DNA of 9,934 bases, taken from Candidatus Aenigmatarchaeota archaeon (lineage in GTDB: Archaea > Aenigmatarchaeota > Aenigmatarchaeia > CG10238-14 > SCSR01). Positions 1-4,417 of this stretch are shown piece by piece. Where the stretch lies: positions 1 to 9,934 of the forward strand of contig JAUWXZ010000016.1 of assembly GCA_030616125.1 (NCBI GenBank). The letters run 5' to 3'. The notes beneath the pieces were generated by a model. That model ran no database searches, had not been told where the DNA came from, and worked only from the letters and a program-made list of their open reading frames with translations. Numbering within the stretch: position 1 is the stretch's first letter; the number at the start of each line of letters is the position of its first letter. The translations under genes and the position numbers were made by a program.

Positions 1-1
1 C

Positions 2-544
2 CATATAGATCATTGTGCTGGGATTGTCGAATTTAAAAATTCACCAGATCCAGTCAACTTTTATGTTGAGAAATCGGTCTTATATCTTATGCAAAAAAAT
101 AAAATCATGCACGATGAAATTATAAAAAGAAAATTTAATATTGTTAAATTAAATCCGTTTGAGAAATTCAAAATAGGTAAAATTGAAGCGTTTTATTTTC
201 CTGTACCTCATACAACTCAGACCTTCGGTATTTATTTCAATGTAAATAACAAAAAAGTTATTTACTCTTCTGACATGAAGTATATAGAAACTTTTCCGAA
301 ATCTAGTTTAGAGGTTTTCAGAAATGCAGATTTGGTTATCATAAACACGCCAACGTTTGAGCCAAAATATGATCATATGACAATAGTTGAAGCATTAGAA
401 TTTGTCAAGAGAACCAAAATAAAAAAAGCTATATTAACTCATATAAGCCATAGAAATATGCCTCATGATAAGTTATGTGAATTTGTAATGAAAAACAATA
501 AGAATGTCATAATAAGCTATGATGGGATGAAAATCAAAATTTAA
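2..544 (+). CDS. Metallo-beta-lactamase-fold hydrolase, 5'-truncated by the window edge
   Basis: The frame is open from base 2 to the TAA at 542-544, about 180 residues, so the start lies outside the window; the first in-frame ATG (base 89) is internal. The first visible residues, H-I-D-H followed by CAGIVEF, are the end of the family's HxHxDH metal-binding motif. Further ligand candidates follow in the expected order: a His in FPVPH, the Asp in YSSDMKY, and the terminal His in LTHISH. The spacing and the LTHISH ending resemble the PhnP/phosphodiesterase-like branch of soluble MBL enzymes, which bind two metals and hydrolyse phosphodiester or related bonds. The substrate cannot be told from this fragment. 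It is convergent with the helicase gene; a T-run at 553-558 may end its transcript. Family assignment is firm; specific function is not. Confidence 0.85.
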   Translation, partial: HIDHCAGIVEFKNSPDPVNFYVEKSVLYLMQKNKIMHDEIIKRKFNIVKLNPFEKFKIGKIEAFYFPVPHTTQTFGIYFNVNNKKVIYSSDMKYIETFPKSSLEVFRNADLVIINTPTFEPKYDHMTIVEALEFVKRTKIKKAILTHISHRNMPHDKLCEFVMKNNKNVIISYDGMKIKI

Positions 545-552
545 ACTTCAAA

Positions 553-558
553 TTTTTT
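553..558 (+). terminator. T-run terminator after the MBL hydrolase gene
   Basis: Six T residues begin 9 bases after the stop codon at 544. Archaeal transcription commonly ends at T-rich tracts without a hairpin, so this is a plausible termination site. It is based on position and composition only. Confidence 0.35.
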
Positions 559-611
559 CTCACAGTACAACTATAAAAAGAGTTTGAACTATATTAGAAC
601 TGGATCAACTA

Positions 612-631
612 TGGGTCTGGAGTTATCTGAA
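612..631 (-). repeat. tRNA-3'-end-like repeat, family 1, copy A
   Basis: Read on the minus strand this is TTCAGATAACTCCAGACCCA, which has the geometry of a tRNA 3' end: a 7-base T-loop, 5-base T-stem strand, 7-base acceptor strand and a discriminator A. No matching T-stem 5' strand precedes it, so it is not a whole tRNA gene. It differs from the copy at 4209-4228 at only 2 of 20 positions, and shares CTCCAGA with the real tRNA-Lys end at 4241-4260. It sits in the convergent gap between the MBL hydrolase and the helicase. Confidence 0.55.
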
Positions 632-656
632 GCTTAGGTTCAAATCCTCCGTTTAA

Positions 657-673
657 AACAAAAATCTATCTGA
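657..673. repeat. 17-bp direct repeat, copy at the helicase 3' end
   Basis: The 17 bases AACAAAAATCTATCTGA are repeated exactly at 1982-1998. This copy overlaps the last codons and stop of the helicase gene; the other lies beyond the helicase start, so the pair brackets the gene and its promoter. It may be a remnant of duplication or insertion, or chance in AT-rich DNA. Confidence 0.6.
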
Positions 674-1850
674 ACCTTCTTCTGAAGAATTTTCTGGTTT
701 TAAAATTTCTGTCTCTTTTAAATTGGTATTTGTTGAACGGTAAGATTCTGAAATCTGAAACTTGCATCTTTTTTATATCATAGGAAAAATCTCTTATTAT
801 CCTTCTGAATGAATCGTGCTCATCTCTGATCAAAAGCGATATAGCATTTCCTGATTCTCCTGCTCTGGCTGTCCTTCCTATCCTGTTAGTATAGTCTTCT
901 GCGTCCCTTGGTATGTTGTAGTTGAAGACATGAGTTACATTTGTTATATCTAACCCTCTAGCAGCCACATCTGTTGCAACTAGAAATCTTGTAATTCCCT
1001 TATGAAACTTTTCCATTACTTTTTCTCTTTGTTGTTGTGATAAACCACCGTGTAAAGCTGTAGCATTTATGCCGTTATCTTGAAGGTTTCTAGCAACGAG
1101 ATCTGTATCTCTTCGGGTATTGCAGAAAATGATTGCAAGGTTGGGTTTCTCTTGTCCAATCAAGTGGACTAACAATGAGAACTTTCTTTTATAATCAATG
1201 TCACAGTAATATTGTTTTAAAACATTTTCTTCCAATTTGGTTTTTGTCTTGATTTTCTTTGCGTTTCTTGTAAACCTTTCTCTGATTTTTATTAAACTAT
1301 CTGACATGGTCGCGCTGAAGAGTAATGTCTGCCTGTTTTTCGGCATATTTCTTTCAATCTTTTTTATGTCTTCAATGAAACCCATGTTTATCATCTTGTC
1401 TGCTTCATCCAGAACAAATATCTTCAGGTTAGTTAAGTCCATATTTCCTCTTCGCATATGATCTAAGATTCTTCCTGGTGTTCCGACAATAATCTCAGCT
1501 CGTCTAAGACCATTGATCTGAGGCCCCATAGAAACCCCGCCATATACTGTCTGTATGTAAATCCCTTTAAAACGTGAAAACTTCTTTAGATCAACTGTTA
1601 TCTGCAATGCCAATTCCCTTGTAGGGGCTAGAACCAATGCTTGGATTTTATTATCTTTAACAACTTTTTCTACCAAGGGTATACCGAAAGCTGCTGTCTT
1701 GCCTGAACCTGTCTCAGACTGACCGATAACGTCATAACCCTGTTTAATTATAGGTATAGTTTCAGACTGAATTCTTGTCGGTTGTTCAAAACCGATATCA
1801 TTCAATGAACCTAATACACTCTCTTCAATATTCATATCTTCGAATTTCAT
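666..1850 (-). CDS. DEAD-box ATP-dependent RNA helicase
   Basis: The 394-residue protein carries the full superfamily-2 motif set: Q-motif around F2-Q28, motif I QSETGSGKT (44-52), Ia PTRELA (76-81), TPGR (124-127), motif II DEAD (148-151), motif III SAT (179-181), IV IIFCNT (240-245), V ATDVAARGLDI (292-302) and VI NRIGRTAR (322-329). It should use ATP to unwind or remodel RNA, with likely roles in ribosome assembly, decay or cold response. Motif VI has N and A where HRIGRTGR is usual. The tail after residue 375 is short and rich in Arg/Lys/Phe, a probable RNA-binding extension. The ATG at 1850 starts just before the Q-motif, which supports it. Upstream, TATA-like stretches near 1945-1954 and 1963-1972 lie well before the ATG, implying a 5' leader. 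Which RNA it acts on is unknown. Confidence 0.96.
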   Translation of the reverse strand: MKFEDMNIEESVLGSLNDIGFEQPTRIQSETIPIIKQGYDVIGQSETGSGKTAAFGIPLVEKVVKDNKIQALVLAPTRELALQITVDLKKFSRFKGIYIQTVYGGVSMGPQINGLRRAEIIVGTPGRILDHMRRGNMDLTNLKIFVLDEADKMINMGFIEDIKKIERNMPKNRQTLLFSATMSDSLIKIRERFTRNAKKIKTKTKLEENVLKQYYCDIDYKRKFSLLVHLIGQEKPNLAIIFCNTRRDTDLVARNLQDNGINATALHGGLSQQQREKVMEKFHKGITRFLVATDVAARGLDITNVTHVFNYNIPRDAEDYTNRIGRTARAGESGNAISLLIRDEHDSFRRIIRDFSYDIKKMQVSDFRILPFNKYQFKRDRNFKTRKFFRRRFR

Positions 1851-1944
1851 AATATCGTCTCTTGTTTTCTAAAAGTCACAAAAGCAATAGAATTAGTATA
1901 ATAAACTAACGCTACTTGTCACGGCTTTGTACCTTGAATTAATT

Positions 1945-1972
1945 TATATAGAATAGAGAAGTATTTAAATCT
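1945..1972 (-). promoter_or_regulatory. Probable promoter region of the helicase gene
   Basis: On the minus strand two TATA-like stretches, ATTTAAATAC and TATATAAATT, lie about 95-120 bases before the ATG. They imply a leader of roughly 70-90 bases, unlike the leaderless genes elsewhere in this window. A small inverted repeat (TTAGT/ACTAA) lies in that leader near 1892-1908. Long leaders on helicase genes can be regulatory, but nothing here proves it. Confidence 0.4.
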
Positions 1973-1981
1973 TTCCTAAAG

Positions 1982-1998
1982 AACAAAAATCTATCTGA
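1982..1998. repeat. 17-bp direct repeat, copy upstream of the helicase
   Basis: This is an exact copy of the 17 bases at 657-673 that include the helicase stop codon. Read on the minus strand it could be the tail of a lost second helicase copy (residues before a TAG) followed by the same 3' flank, but the similarity does not extend clearly beyond the 17 bases. Confidence 0.6.
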
Positions 1999-2024
1999 TT
2001 CTTAATTAATTGTAGAAAATTATC

Positions 2025-2071
2025 ATATTGGCTATTAATATCTGCAAGTAATTATATGCAATAGCCAATAT
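2025..2071 (-). terminator. 12-bp perfect inverted repeat after the 26-aa ORF
   Basis: ATATTGGCTATT at 2025-2036 and its exact reverse complement AATAGCCAATAT at 2060-2071 enclose a 23-base loop. The right arm lies 2 bases beyond the stop codon (2074-2076) of the minus-strand 26-aa ORF, so in RNA it forms a stem right after translation ends. It could be a terminator, an RNA-stabilising hairpin or a binding site for a dimeric protein. No strong T-run follows on the minus strand. Confidence 0.6.
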
Positions 2072-2073
2072 AC

Positions 2074-2154
2074 CTATTTCTTTTTATGTTTTATCTTTTT
2101 AGGATGGCAATATAATTTCTTCCCAACTTTATGTGTATGATATTTTTTACCCAT
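2074..2154 (-). CDS. Small basic Lys/His-rich protein (26 aa), unrecognised
   Basis: The ORF encodes MGKKYHTHKVGKKLYCHPKK plus IKHKKK, with about 12 Lys, 4 His and one Cys in 26 residues. I do not recognise a family. Support comes from context: an AGGAG Shine-Dalgarno at 2163-2167 sits 8 bases before the ATG, a TATA-like stretch lies near 2190-2198, and a perfect 12-bp hairpin follows the stop. The strong positive charge suggests RNA or ribosome binding, like other very short archaeal ribosomal proteins, but it does not look like L41e to me. It is divergent from the S17e gene with 82 bases between. It could still be a chance ORF in the leader of the helicase transcript. Confidence 0.5.
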   Translation of the reverse strand: MGKKYHTHKVGKKLYCHPKKIKHKKK

Positions 2155-2162
2155 TTTTTATT

Positions 2163-2167
2163 CTCCT
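2163..2167 (-). promoter_or_regulatory. Shine-Dalgarno site of the 26-aa ORF
   Basis: AGGAG on the minus strand, 8 bases before the ATG at 2154. It is the main evidence that this very short ORF is translated. Confidence 0.55.
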
Positions 2168-2236
2168 ATTGATTATTACACAGAAGTAATTAAATAAAGA
2201 TAGAAGAAGCAATAATGCAAGAGGGATGTTGATTAA

Positions 2237-2509
2237 GTGGGAAGAATAAAAACTACATTTGTGAAAAACATAGGTAAAGAGCTTATGGAAAAACATCCGG
2301 AGTCTTTCAGTGGAAATTTTGAAGATAATAAGAAAGCATTAGCACCACTTGTTTCTTTCACATCGAGAAAGATGAGGAACTTGGTTGCTGGATATATAAC
2401 AAGTGTGAAAAATGTGAAACCTTTTGTTCAAAGAAGTAGAACTGAAGAAATGGTAAAAGATGATAGGTTTGGGAGAAGAGGAAGAAGAAGGATTGATAGA
2501 GGAAGATAA
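2237..2509 (+). CDS. rps17e: 30S ribosomal protein S17e
   Basis: The N-terminal part MGRIKTTFVKNIGKELMEKH through the Asn/Lys-rich middle and the segment SRKMRNLVAGYIT matches the S17e family of archaea and eukaryotes, a small-subunit ribosomal protein absent from bacteria. The start is a GTG at 2237; it is chosen because MGRIKTTF is the conserved N-terminus, and a purine-rich GAGGG lies 11 bases upstream. At 90 residues it is longer than most archaeal homologues (about 60-80): after about residue 66 there is an extra tail ending in an Arg/Gly-rich GRRGRRRIDRGR, probably an RNA-contacting extension. It is divergent from the 26-aa ORF and followed by repeat-containing sequence. Identity is firm. 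Confidence 0.95.
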   Translation: MGRIKTTFVKNIGKELMEKHPESFSGNFEDNKKALAPLVSFTSRKMRNLVAGYITSVKNVKPFVQRSRTEEMVKDDRFGRRGRRRIDRGR

Positions 2510-2583
2510 GAAAAACTTATGGTAAAAAATTATTCAGAAAAGTCCAAATAAATAAAAAGGTTTGTTTAAATCGAGTTCTTAAG

Positions 2584-2603
2584 TGGGTCTGGAGCCCATC
2601 GAA
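2584..2603 (-). repeat. tRNA-3'-end-like repeat, family 1, copy B
   Basis: Minus-strand TTCGATGGGCTCCAGACCCA has tRNA 3'-end geometry and matches the real tRNA-Lys 3' end (4241-4260) at 15 of 20 positions, with the CTCCAGACCCA part identical to copies A and C. No partner T-stem strand precedes it. It lies 26 bases from the family 2 copy at 2630-2649. Confidence 0.5.
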
Positions 2604-2614
2604 TTTCAAGTTCG

Positions 2615-2620
2615 TTTTTT
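2615..2620 (+). terminator. Possible terminator region after S17e
   Basis: A six-T run about 105 bases after the S17e stop, followed by an inverted repeat AACCCC (2621-2626)/GGGGTT (2640-2645). The hairpin overlaps the family 2 repeat, so its role is ambiguous. Confidence 0.25.
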
Positions 2621-2629
2621 AACCCCTCA

Positions 2630-2649
2630 TGCGGAAGATGGGGTTTGAA
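2630..2649 (-). repeat. tRNA-3'-end-like repeat, family 2, copy a
   Basis: Minus-strand TTCAAACCCCATCTTCCGCA divides into T-loop (7), T-stem 3' strand (5), acceptor 3' strand (7) and discriminator A. It lies 8 bases beyond the stop of the 47-aa gene. A TATA-like GGTTAAAAAA follows about 7 bases beyond it on the minus strand, as at the other two copies. No tRNA body precedes it. Confidence 0.6.
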
Positions 2650-2657
2650 TTATAAGA

Positions 2658-2801
2658 TTACTTTATCTTCTTCTTGTGTTGGGAACTCTTTTTTACTGCA
2701 TCAGCTTTACAGAGCAGATAAATCATACCGCCCAGGCACACAAGGAAAACACCGATACCAATAGGTCCTGACCATCCTAATACCAAAAACAGGTCTCCCA
2801 T
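2658..2801 (-). CDS. Small single-pass membrane protein (47 aa), unrecognised
   Basis: The ORF starts MGDLFLVLGWSGPIGIGVFL and runs to a TAA at 2658-2660. It has a hydrophobic Gly-rich segment (about residues 4-30, probably one membrane helix) and a basic C-terminal tail (ADAVKKSSQHKKKIK), so the tail is probably cytoplasmic. The TATA box at 2822-2829 centres about 25 bases before the ATG, so the message is probably leaderless. The gene and its promoter lie exactly between two tRNA-3'-end-like repeats (2630-2649 and 2836-2855), like a one-gene cassette. No family recognised; coding status rests on the promoter spacing and the sensible membrane-protein composition. Confidence 0.65.
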   Translation of the reverse strand: MGDLFLVLGWSGPIGIGVFLVCLGGMIYLLCKADAVKKSSQHKKKIK

Positions 2802-2821
2802 AAGATAAATTTATGAACTCG

Positions 2822-2829
2822 TATTTAAA
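2822..2829 (-). promoter_or_regulatory. TATA box of the 47-aa membrane protein gene
   Basis: TTTAAATA on the minus strand, preceded by purine-rich GGAG (BRE-like), centred about 25 bases before the ATG at 2801. This predicts a leaderless transcript. It begins 6 bases beyond the repeat at 2836-2855. Confidence 0.65.
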
Positions 2830-2835
2830 CTCCTA

Positions 2836-2855
2836 TGCGAGAAGTGGGATTTGAA
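2836..2855 (-). repeat. tRNA-3'-end-like repeat, family 2, copy b
   Basis: Minus-strand TTCAAATCCCACTTCTCGCA has the geometry of a tRNA from T-loop to discriminator base. It begins 4 bases after the stop codon of the 137-aa gene (TAA 2860-2862) and is followed after 6 bases by the TATA box of the 47-aa gene. Confidence 0.6.
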
Positions 2856-2859
2856 GTCA

Positions 2860-3273
2860 TTAGGACTCGACTATTCTTACTTGTTCTATGGTTCTGCAGA
2901 CAGGCTTAACGGGTTTAAGGGGGTCTCCCGATTCCAGTCTGTCCGCTATGTAAGAAATTAATTTTTTTTCACCTCTTTCTGAAAACCTCTCTATAGGTAT
3001 TTTATTTAAATTCAATTTTTGTAAATATCGTTTAACTTTTGTTTCTGAACCTTTATGTTTTATAGTGAGACAAACTTTATAATAATGAATGGCTTTAACA
3101 TTTTTTGGGAGAGAGTCCGCTTTATCATGAAAAAGTTTTAAATTTTTAACTGTTTCTATATGTACGAGCTGTCGTTTAATTCCTCCACTTTTATATTTTA
3201 CTTCTACTAAATACTGTTCGCTCAAATCATATAACATTTTATCTAATTCTGATTTTAGAAATGCAACTGCCAT
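2860..3273 (-). CDS. Hypothetical protein (137 aa)
   Basis: I do not recognise this 137-residue, Lys-rich, soluble-looking protein. It has no membrane segment, signal peptide or Cys cluster. Its N-terminal third (LKSELDKMLYDLSEQYLVEVKYKSGG) looks like a helix followed by beta strands; the rest alternates basic strands and helices, and the tail has a Pro-rich linker DPLKPVKPVCRT. The basic alternating pattern would fit a small nucleic-acid-binding protein, but that is a guess. The ATG at 3273 has a GTGA nearby upstream and a TATA box at 3306-3313, about 36 bases away, implying a leader of about 10 bases. Like the 47-aa gene, it is bounded by tRNA-3'-end-like repeats (2836-2855 and 3320-3339), which suggests acquisition as a unit. 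Confidence 0.75.
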   Translation of the reverse strand: MAVAFLKSELDKMLYDLSEQYLVEVKYKSGGIKRQLVHIETVKNLKLFHDKADSLPKNVKAIHYYKVCLTIKHKGSETKVKRYLQKLNLNKIPIERFSERGEKKLISYIADRLESGDPLKPVKPVCRTIEQVRIVES

Positions 3274-3305
3274 TTGTCTTCACAACTTTAAGAAAGACGC
3301 TAAAA

Positions 3306-3313
3306 TATTTAAA
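3306..3313 (-). promoter_or_regulatory. TATA box of the 137-aa gene
   Basis: TTTAAATA on the minus strand preceded by AAGG (BRE-like), centred about 36 bases before the ATG at 3273. It begins 6 bases beyond the repeat at 3320-3339, the same arrangement as at 2822-2855. Confidence 0.65.
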
Positions 3314-3319
3314 CCTTAC

Positions 3320-3339
3320 TGTGGAAGGTGGGATTTGAA
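3320..3339 (-). repeat. tRNA-3'-end-like repeat, family 2, copy c
   Basis: Minus-strand TTCAAATCCCACCTTCCACA is the copy closest to a functional T-arm (T-loop TTCAAAT followed by CCCAC). It differs from copy b at 3 positions and copy a at 4. It lies 6 bases beyond the family 1 copy at 3346-3365, so the two families are adjacent here. Confidence 0.6.
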
Positions 3340-3345
3340 TAAATT

Positions 3346-3365
3346 TGGGTCTGGAGAGTTTTTAA
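3346..3365 (-). repeat. tRNA-3'-end-like repeat, family 1, copy C
   Basis: Minus-strand TTAAAAACTCTCCAGACCCA; the last 11 bases are identical to copies A and B, while the T-loop part has decayed (C56 position is A). It matches the tRNA-Lys end at 15 of 20. Confidence 0.4.
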
Positions 3366-3415
3366 CCGCATTGTGTATTAAAGCTTAGTAGTAGGCTTCG
3401 GCTTTCATATTTGGA

Positions 3416-3423
3416 TTTAAATT
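3416..3423 (+). promoter_or_regulatory. TATA box of the 215-aa gene
   Basis: TTTAAATT on the plus strand, centred about 32 bases before the ATG at 3452, giving a leader of at most a few bases. There is no clear Shine-Dalgarno, consistent with near-leaderless expression. Confidence 0.55.
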
Positions 3424-3451
3424 TTTAATTGTTCTTATTTTTATTGGTAAA

Positions 3452-4099
3452 ATGGTTAGGCTCACTTTAAATTCCAGCAGCAAATACACCAAAGCTGGTA
3501 TTGTTTGTTTAGTATATGAAGGTGCGGAGACAACCAAGTTGGTTGATGAATCATACAAAAAAGTTACTCCTTTTTCTTTTCTTGCAAGGGGTTTTGGAAT
3601 ACTACATACAGACAATTTTTATTATGCCTTTGATGGTGGTTTAAAAATCGATTCTAAATATATAGTAGCAGGTGCAGAAAGAATTTTTTTGGGGGATATA
3701 AAACGCGCACATTCAAGAGAGATAGTTTTTGCTACAGATGCTGAGCCTTTTATTAAATCTTATAAGATAATTAAATTGGTTGAATTATTGCCTCAGATAA
3801 CAGCTAAAGATGTCGGTTGCATTAGACGCGCAGAAGATTTAATTAGTAATTATGAAAGATATGGTGAAAAATGTTTTCCATCAATTGAAAGTGGTATAAG
3901 AAATTCCTTTTTATCTCTTGTTGGCAAAAGTAAGAAAAAAACTGAAGATGCCATACCCCCAATATTCAGAAATGTGGAGGCAAGTGGGTTAAAAAAAGCC
4001 CTCAGATCAAAACCAGAAAATTTAAAAGAGCTACAAAATGGTGCAGATATAGAGGTTGTTCTAAAAGGGAACTTAAAATCTCTTTTTGAGGATGTTTGA
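3452..4099 (+). CDS. Hypothetical protein (215 aa)
   Basis: No family is recognised. The protein looks soluble, without signal peptide, membrane helix or Cys pairs. The first 110 residues are rich in predicted strands (FYYAFDGGLKIDSKYIVAGA and EIVFATDAEPFI); the second half is mostly helical with basic patches (GKSKKKTED) and ends in KGNLKSLFEDV. The ATG at 3452 follows a TATA box at 3416-3423. It is convergent with the tRNA-Lys gene and divergent from the 137-aa gene, inside the segment dotted with tRNA-end-like repeats, so an accessory origin is likely. An antisense ORF over its 5' part is treated as a shadow. A small hairpin and a T8 tract follow the stop. Confidence 0.78.
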   Translation: MVRLTLNSSSKYTKAGIVCLVYEGAETTKLVDESYKKVTPFSFLARGFGILHTDNFYYAFDGGLKIDSKYIVAGAERIFLGDIKRAHSREIVFATDAEPFIKSYKIIKLVELLPQITAKDVGCIRRAEDLISNYERYGEKCFPSIESGIRNSFLSLVGKSKKKTEDAIPPIFRNVEASGLKKALRSKPENLKELQNGADIEVVLKGNLKSLFEDV

Positions 4100-4196
4100 A
4101 CCCAGCAAATACACAGTCCTTGGTTGGGTTACTCAAAATGTTTATTTTAATTATTTCTTCAAATTTTCTTTAATTTTATAACAACTTCTTTTTTTT
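4099..4196 (+). terminator. Hairpin and T-tract after the 215-aa gene
   Basis: AACCCA (4099-4104) and TGGGTT (4125-4130) can pair right at the stop codon, and a run of eight T residues lies at 4189-4196. Together they are a likely 3' end for this transcript; the T-tract is the better candidate for actual termination. Confidence 0.4.
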
Positions 4197-4208
4197 CAGT
4201 TTAAAGAG

Positions 4209-4228
4209 TGGATCTGGAGTTATTTGAA
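4209..4228 (-). repeat. tRNA-3'-end-like repeat, family 1, beside tRNA-Lys
   Basis: Minus-strand TTCAAATAACTCCAGATCCA begins 12 bases past the discriminator base of the real tRNA-Lys gene, making a tandem, degenerate copy of its 3' end (15 of 20 identical). It is closer to copy A at 612-631 (18 of 20). The placement is what leftover attachment sites next to a tRNA target look like. Confidence 0.55.
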
Positions 4229-4276
4229 CATTTTGATTAATGAGTCTGGAGGGATTCGAACCCTCGACCAACGGGT

Positions 4277-4317
4277 TTCTTCCTTTCATCTTTTTATCAA
4301 AGCTTTTTCGCAAATGC
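4277..4317 (-). other. tRNA-Lys canonical intron (41 nt, position 37/38)
   Basis: A relaxed bulge-helix-bulge can be drawn: the anticodon stem is the outer helix, CTTT (32-35) pairs with GAAG at the intron end (one G-U), and the two 3-base bulges UA|G and AA|A contain the cuts. That predicts exact removal leaving loop CTTTTAA. Archaeal splicing endonuclease would process it. Confidence 0.8.
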
Positions 4318-4338
4318 TAAAAGCCCGCTGCTCTACCA

Positions 4339-4354
4339 ATCCAGTCTTTCAGAT
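4339..4354 (-). other. tRNA-Lys D-loop intron (16 nt, non-canonical site)
   Basis: The D-loop is 16 bases too long. With exon TCAG pairing intron CTGG, bulges CA|A and AU|U, and an inner TCT/AGA stem with GAA loop, a one-sided bulge-helix motif forms. Removal leaves a 9-base loop AGCATGGTA with the conserved GG. The exact boundaries could shift by a base or two. Confidence 0.7.
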
Positions 4355-4417
4355 TGCTGAGCTACAGACCCGTATAAATAATTTTAGCTTATAGAACTAA
4401 ATTTTATCTTTATTATT

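Larger units (their letters stand above)
4241..4371 (-). tRNA. tRNA-Lys(UUU) with two introns
   Basis: The minus strand reads as a complete tRNA once two insertions are removed: acceptor GGGTCTG (4371-4365) pairs with CAGACTC (4248-4242, one G-U), D-stem GCTC/GAGC, anticodon stem GCGGG/CCCGT, anticodon loop CTTTTAA with anticodon TTT at 4321-4319, variable TGGTC, T-arm GAGGG-TTCGAAT-CCCTC, discriminator A at 4241. The mature length is 74 and CCA is not encoded. A 16-base insertion sits in the D-loop and a 41-base one at the canonical 37/38 site. The gene follows L37e by 46 bases; a TATA-like CTATAAG near 4390-4396 may give it its own promoter. The isotype follows from the anticodon and the archaeal Lys-like body; most archaeal tRNA-Lys have G73, so A73 is slightly unusual. 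Confidence 0.9.

Noticed and set aside
611..637. Short plus-strand ORFs beginning (A/G/T)TG-GGT-CTG-GAG at several family 1 repeats (near 611, 2583, 3345 and 4208), like a repeated leader-peptide start.
   Set aside because: The shared codons are simply the reverse complement of the tRNA-like end, and any A, G or T before it gives a start codon. The ORFs differ in length (6 to 21 codons) and lack consistent promoter or ribosome sites.
600..660. Plus-strand GGTTCAAATCC (637-647) as the end of a plus-strand tRNA.
   Set aside because: Only three T-stem pairs form and no acceptor or anticodon arm fits upstream.
1237..1461. Plus-strand ORF of 74 codons inside the helicase gene.
   Set aside because: It is antisense to conserved helicase motifs and has no own promoter or ribosome site.
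2560..2660. A possible complete or split tRNA gene around the repeats at 2584-2649.
   Set aside because: No T-stem 5' strand, anticodon arm or D-arm can be drawn before either repeat, and no complementary acceptor strand for CTTCCGC is seen in the window. Split-tRNA halves normally include more of the tRNA, so a fragment is the safer reading.
3385..3615. Minus-strand ORF of 76 codons antisense to the 215-aa gene, including a tiny MKAEAYY frame.
   Set aside because: It overlaps a better supported gene, has no ribosome site and its composition is that of a shadow frame. The 7-codon piece alone is too short to support.
2584..4260. CRISPR array formed by the short repeats.
   Set aside because: Spacing between copies is irregular (6 to about 860 bases), the repeats are diverged and genes lie between them.
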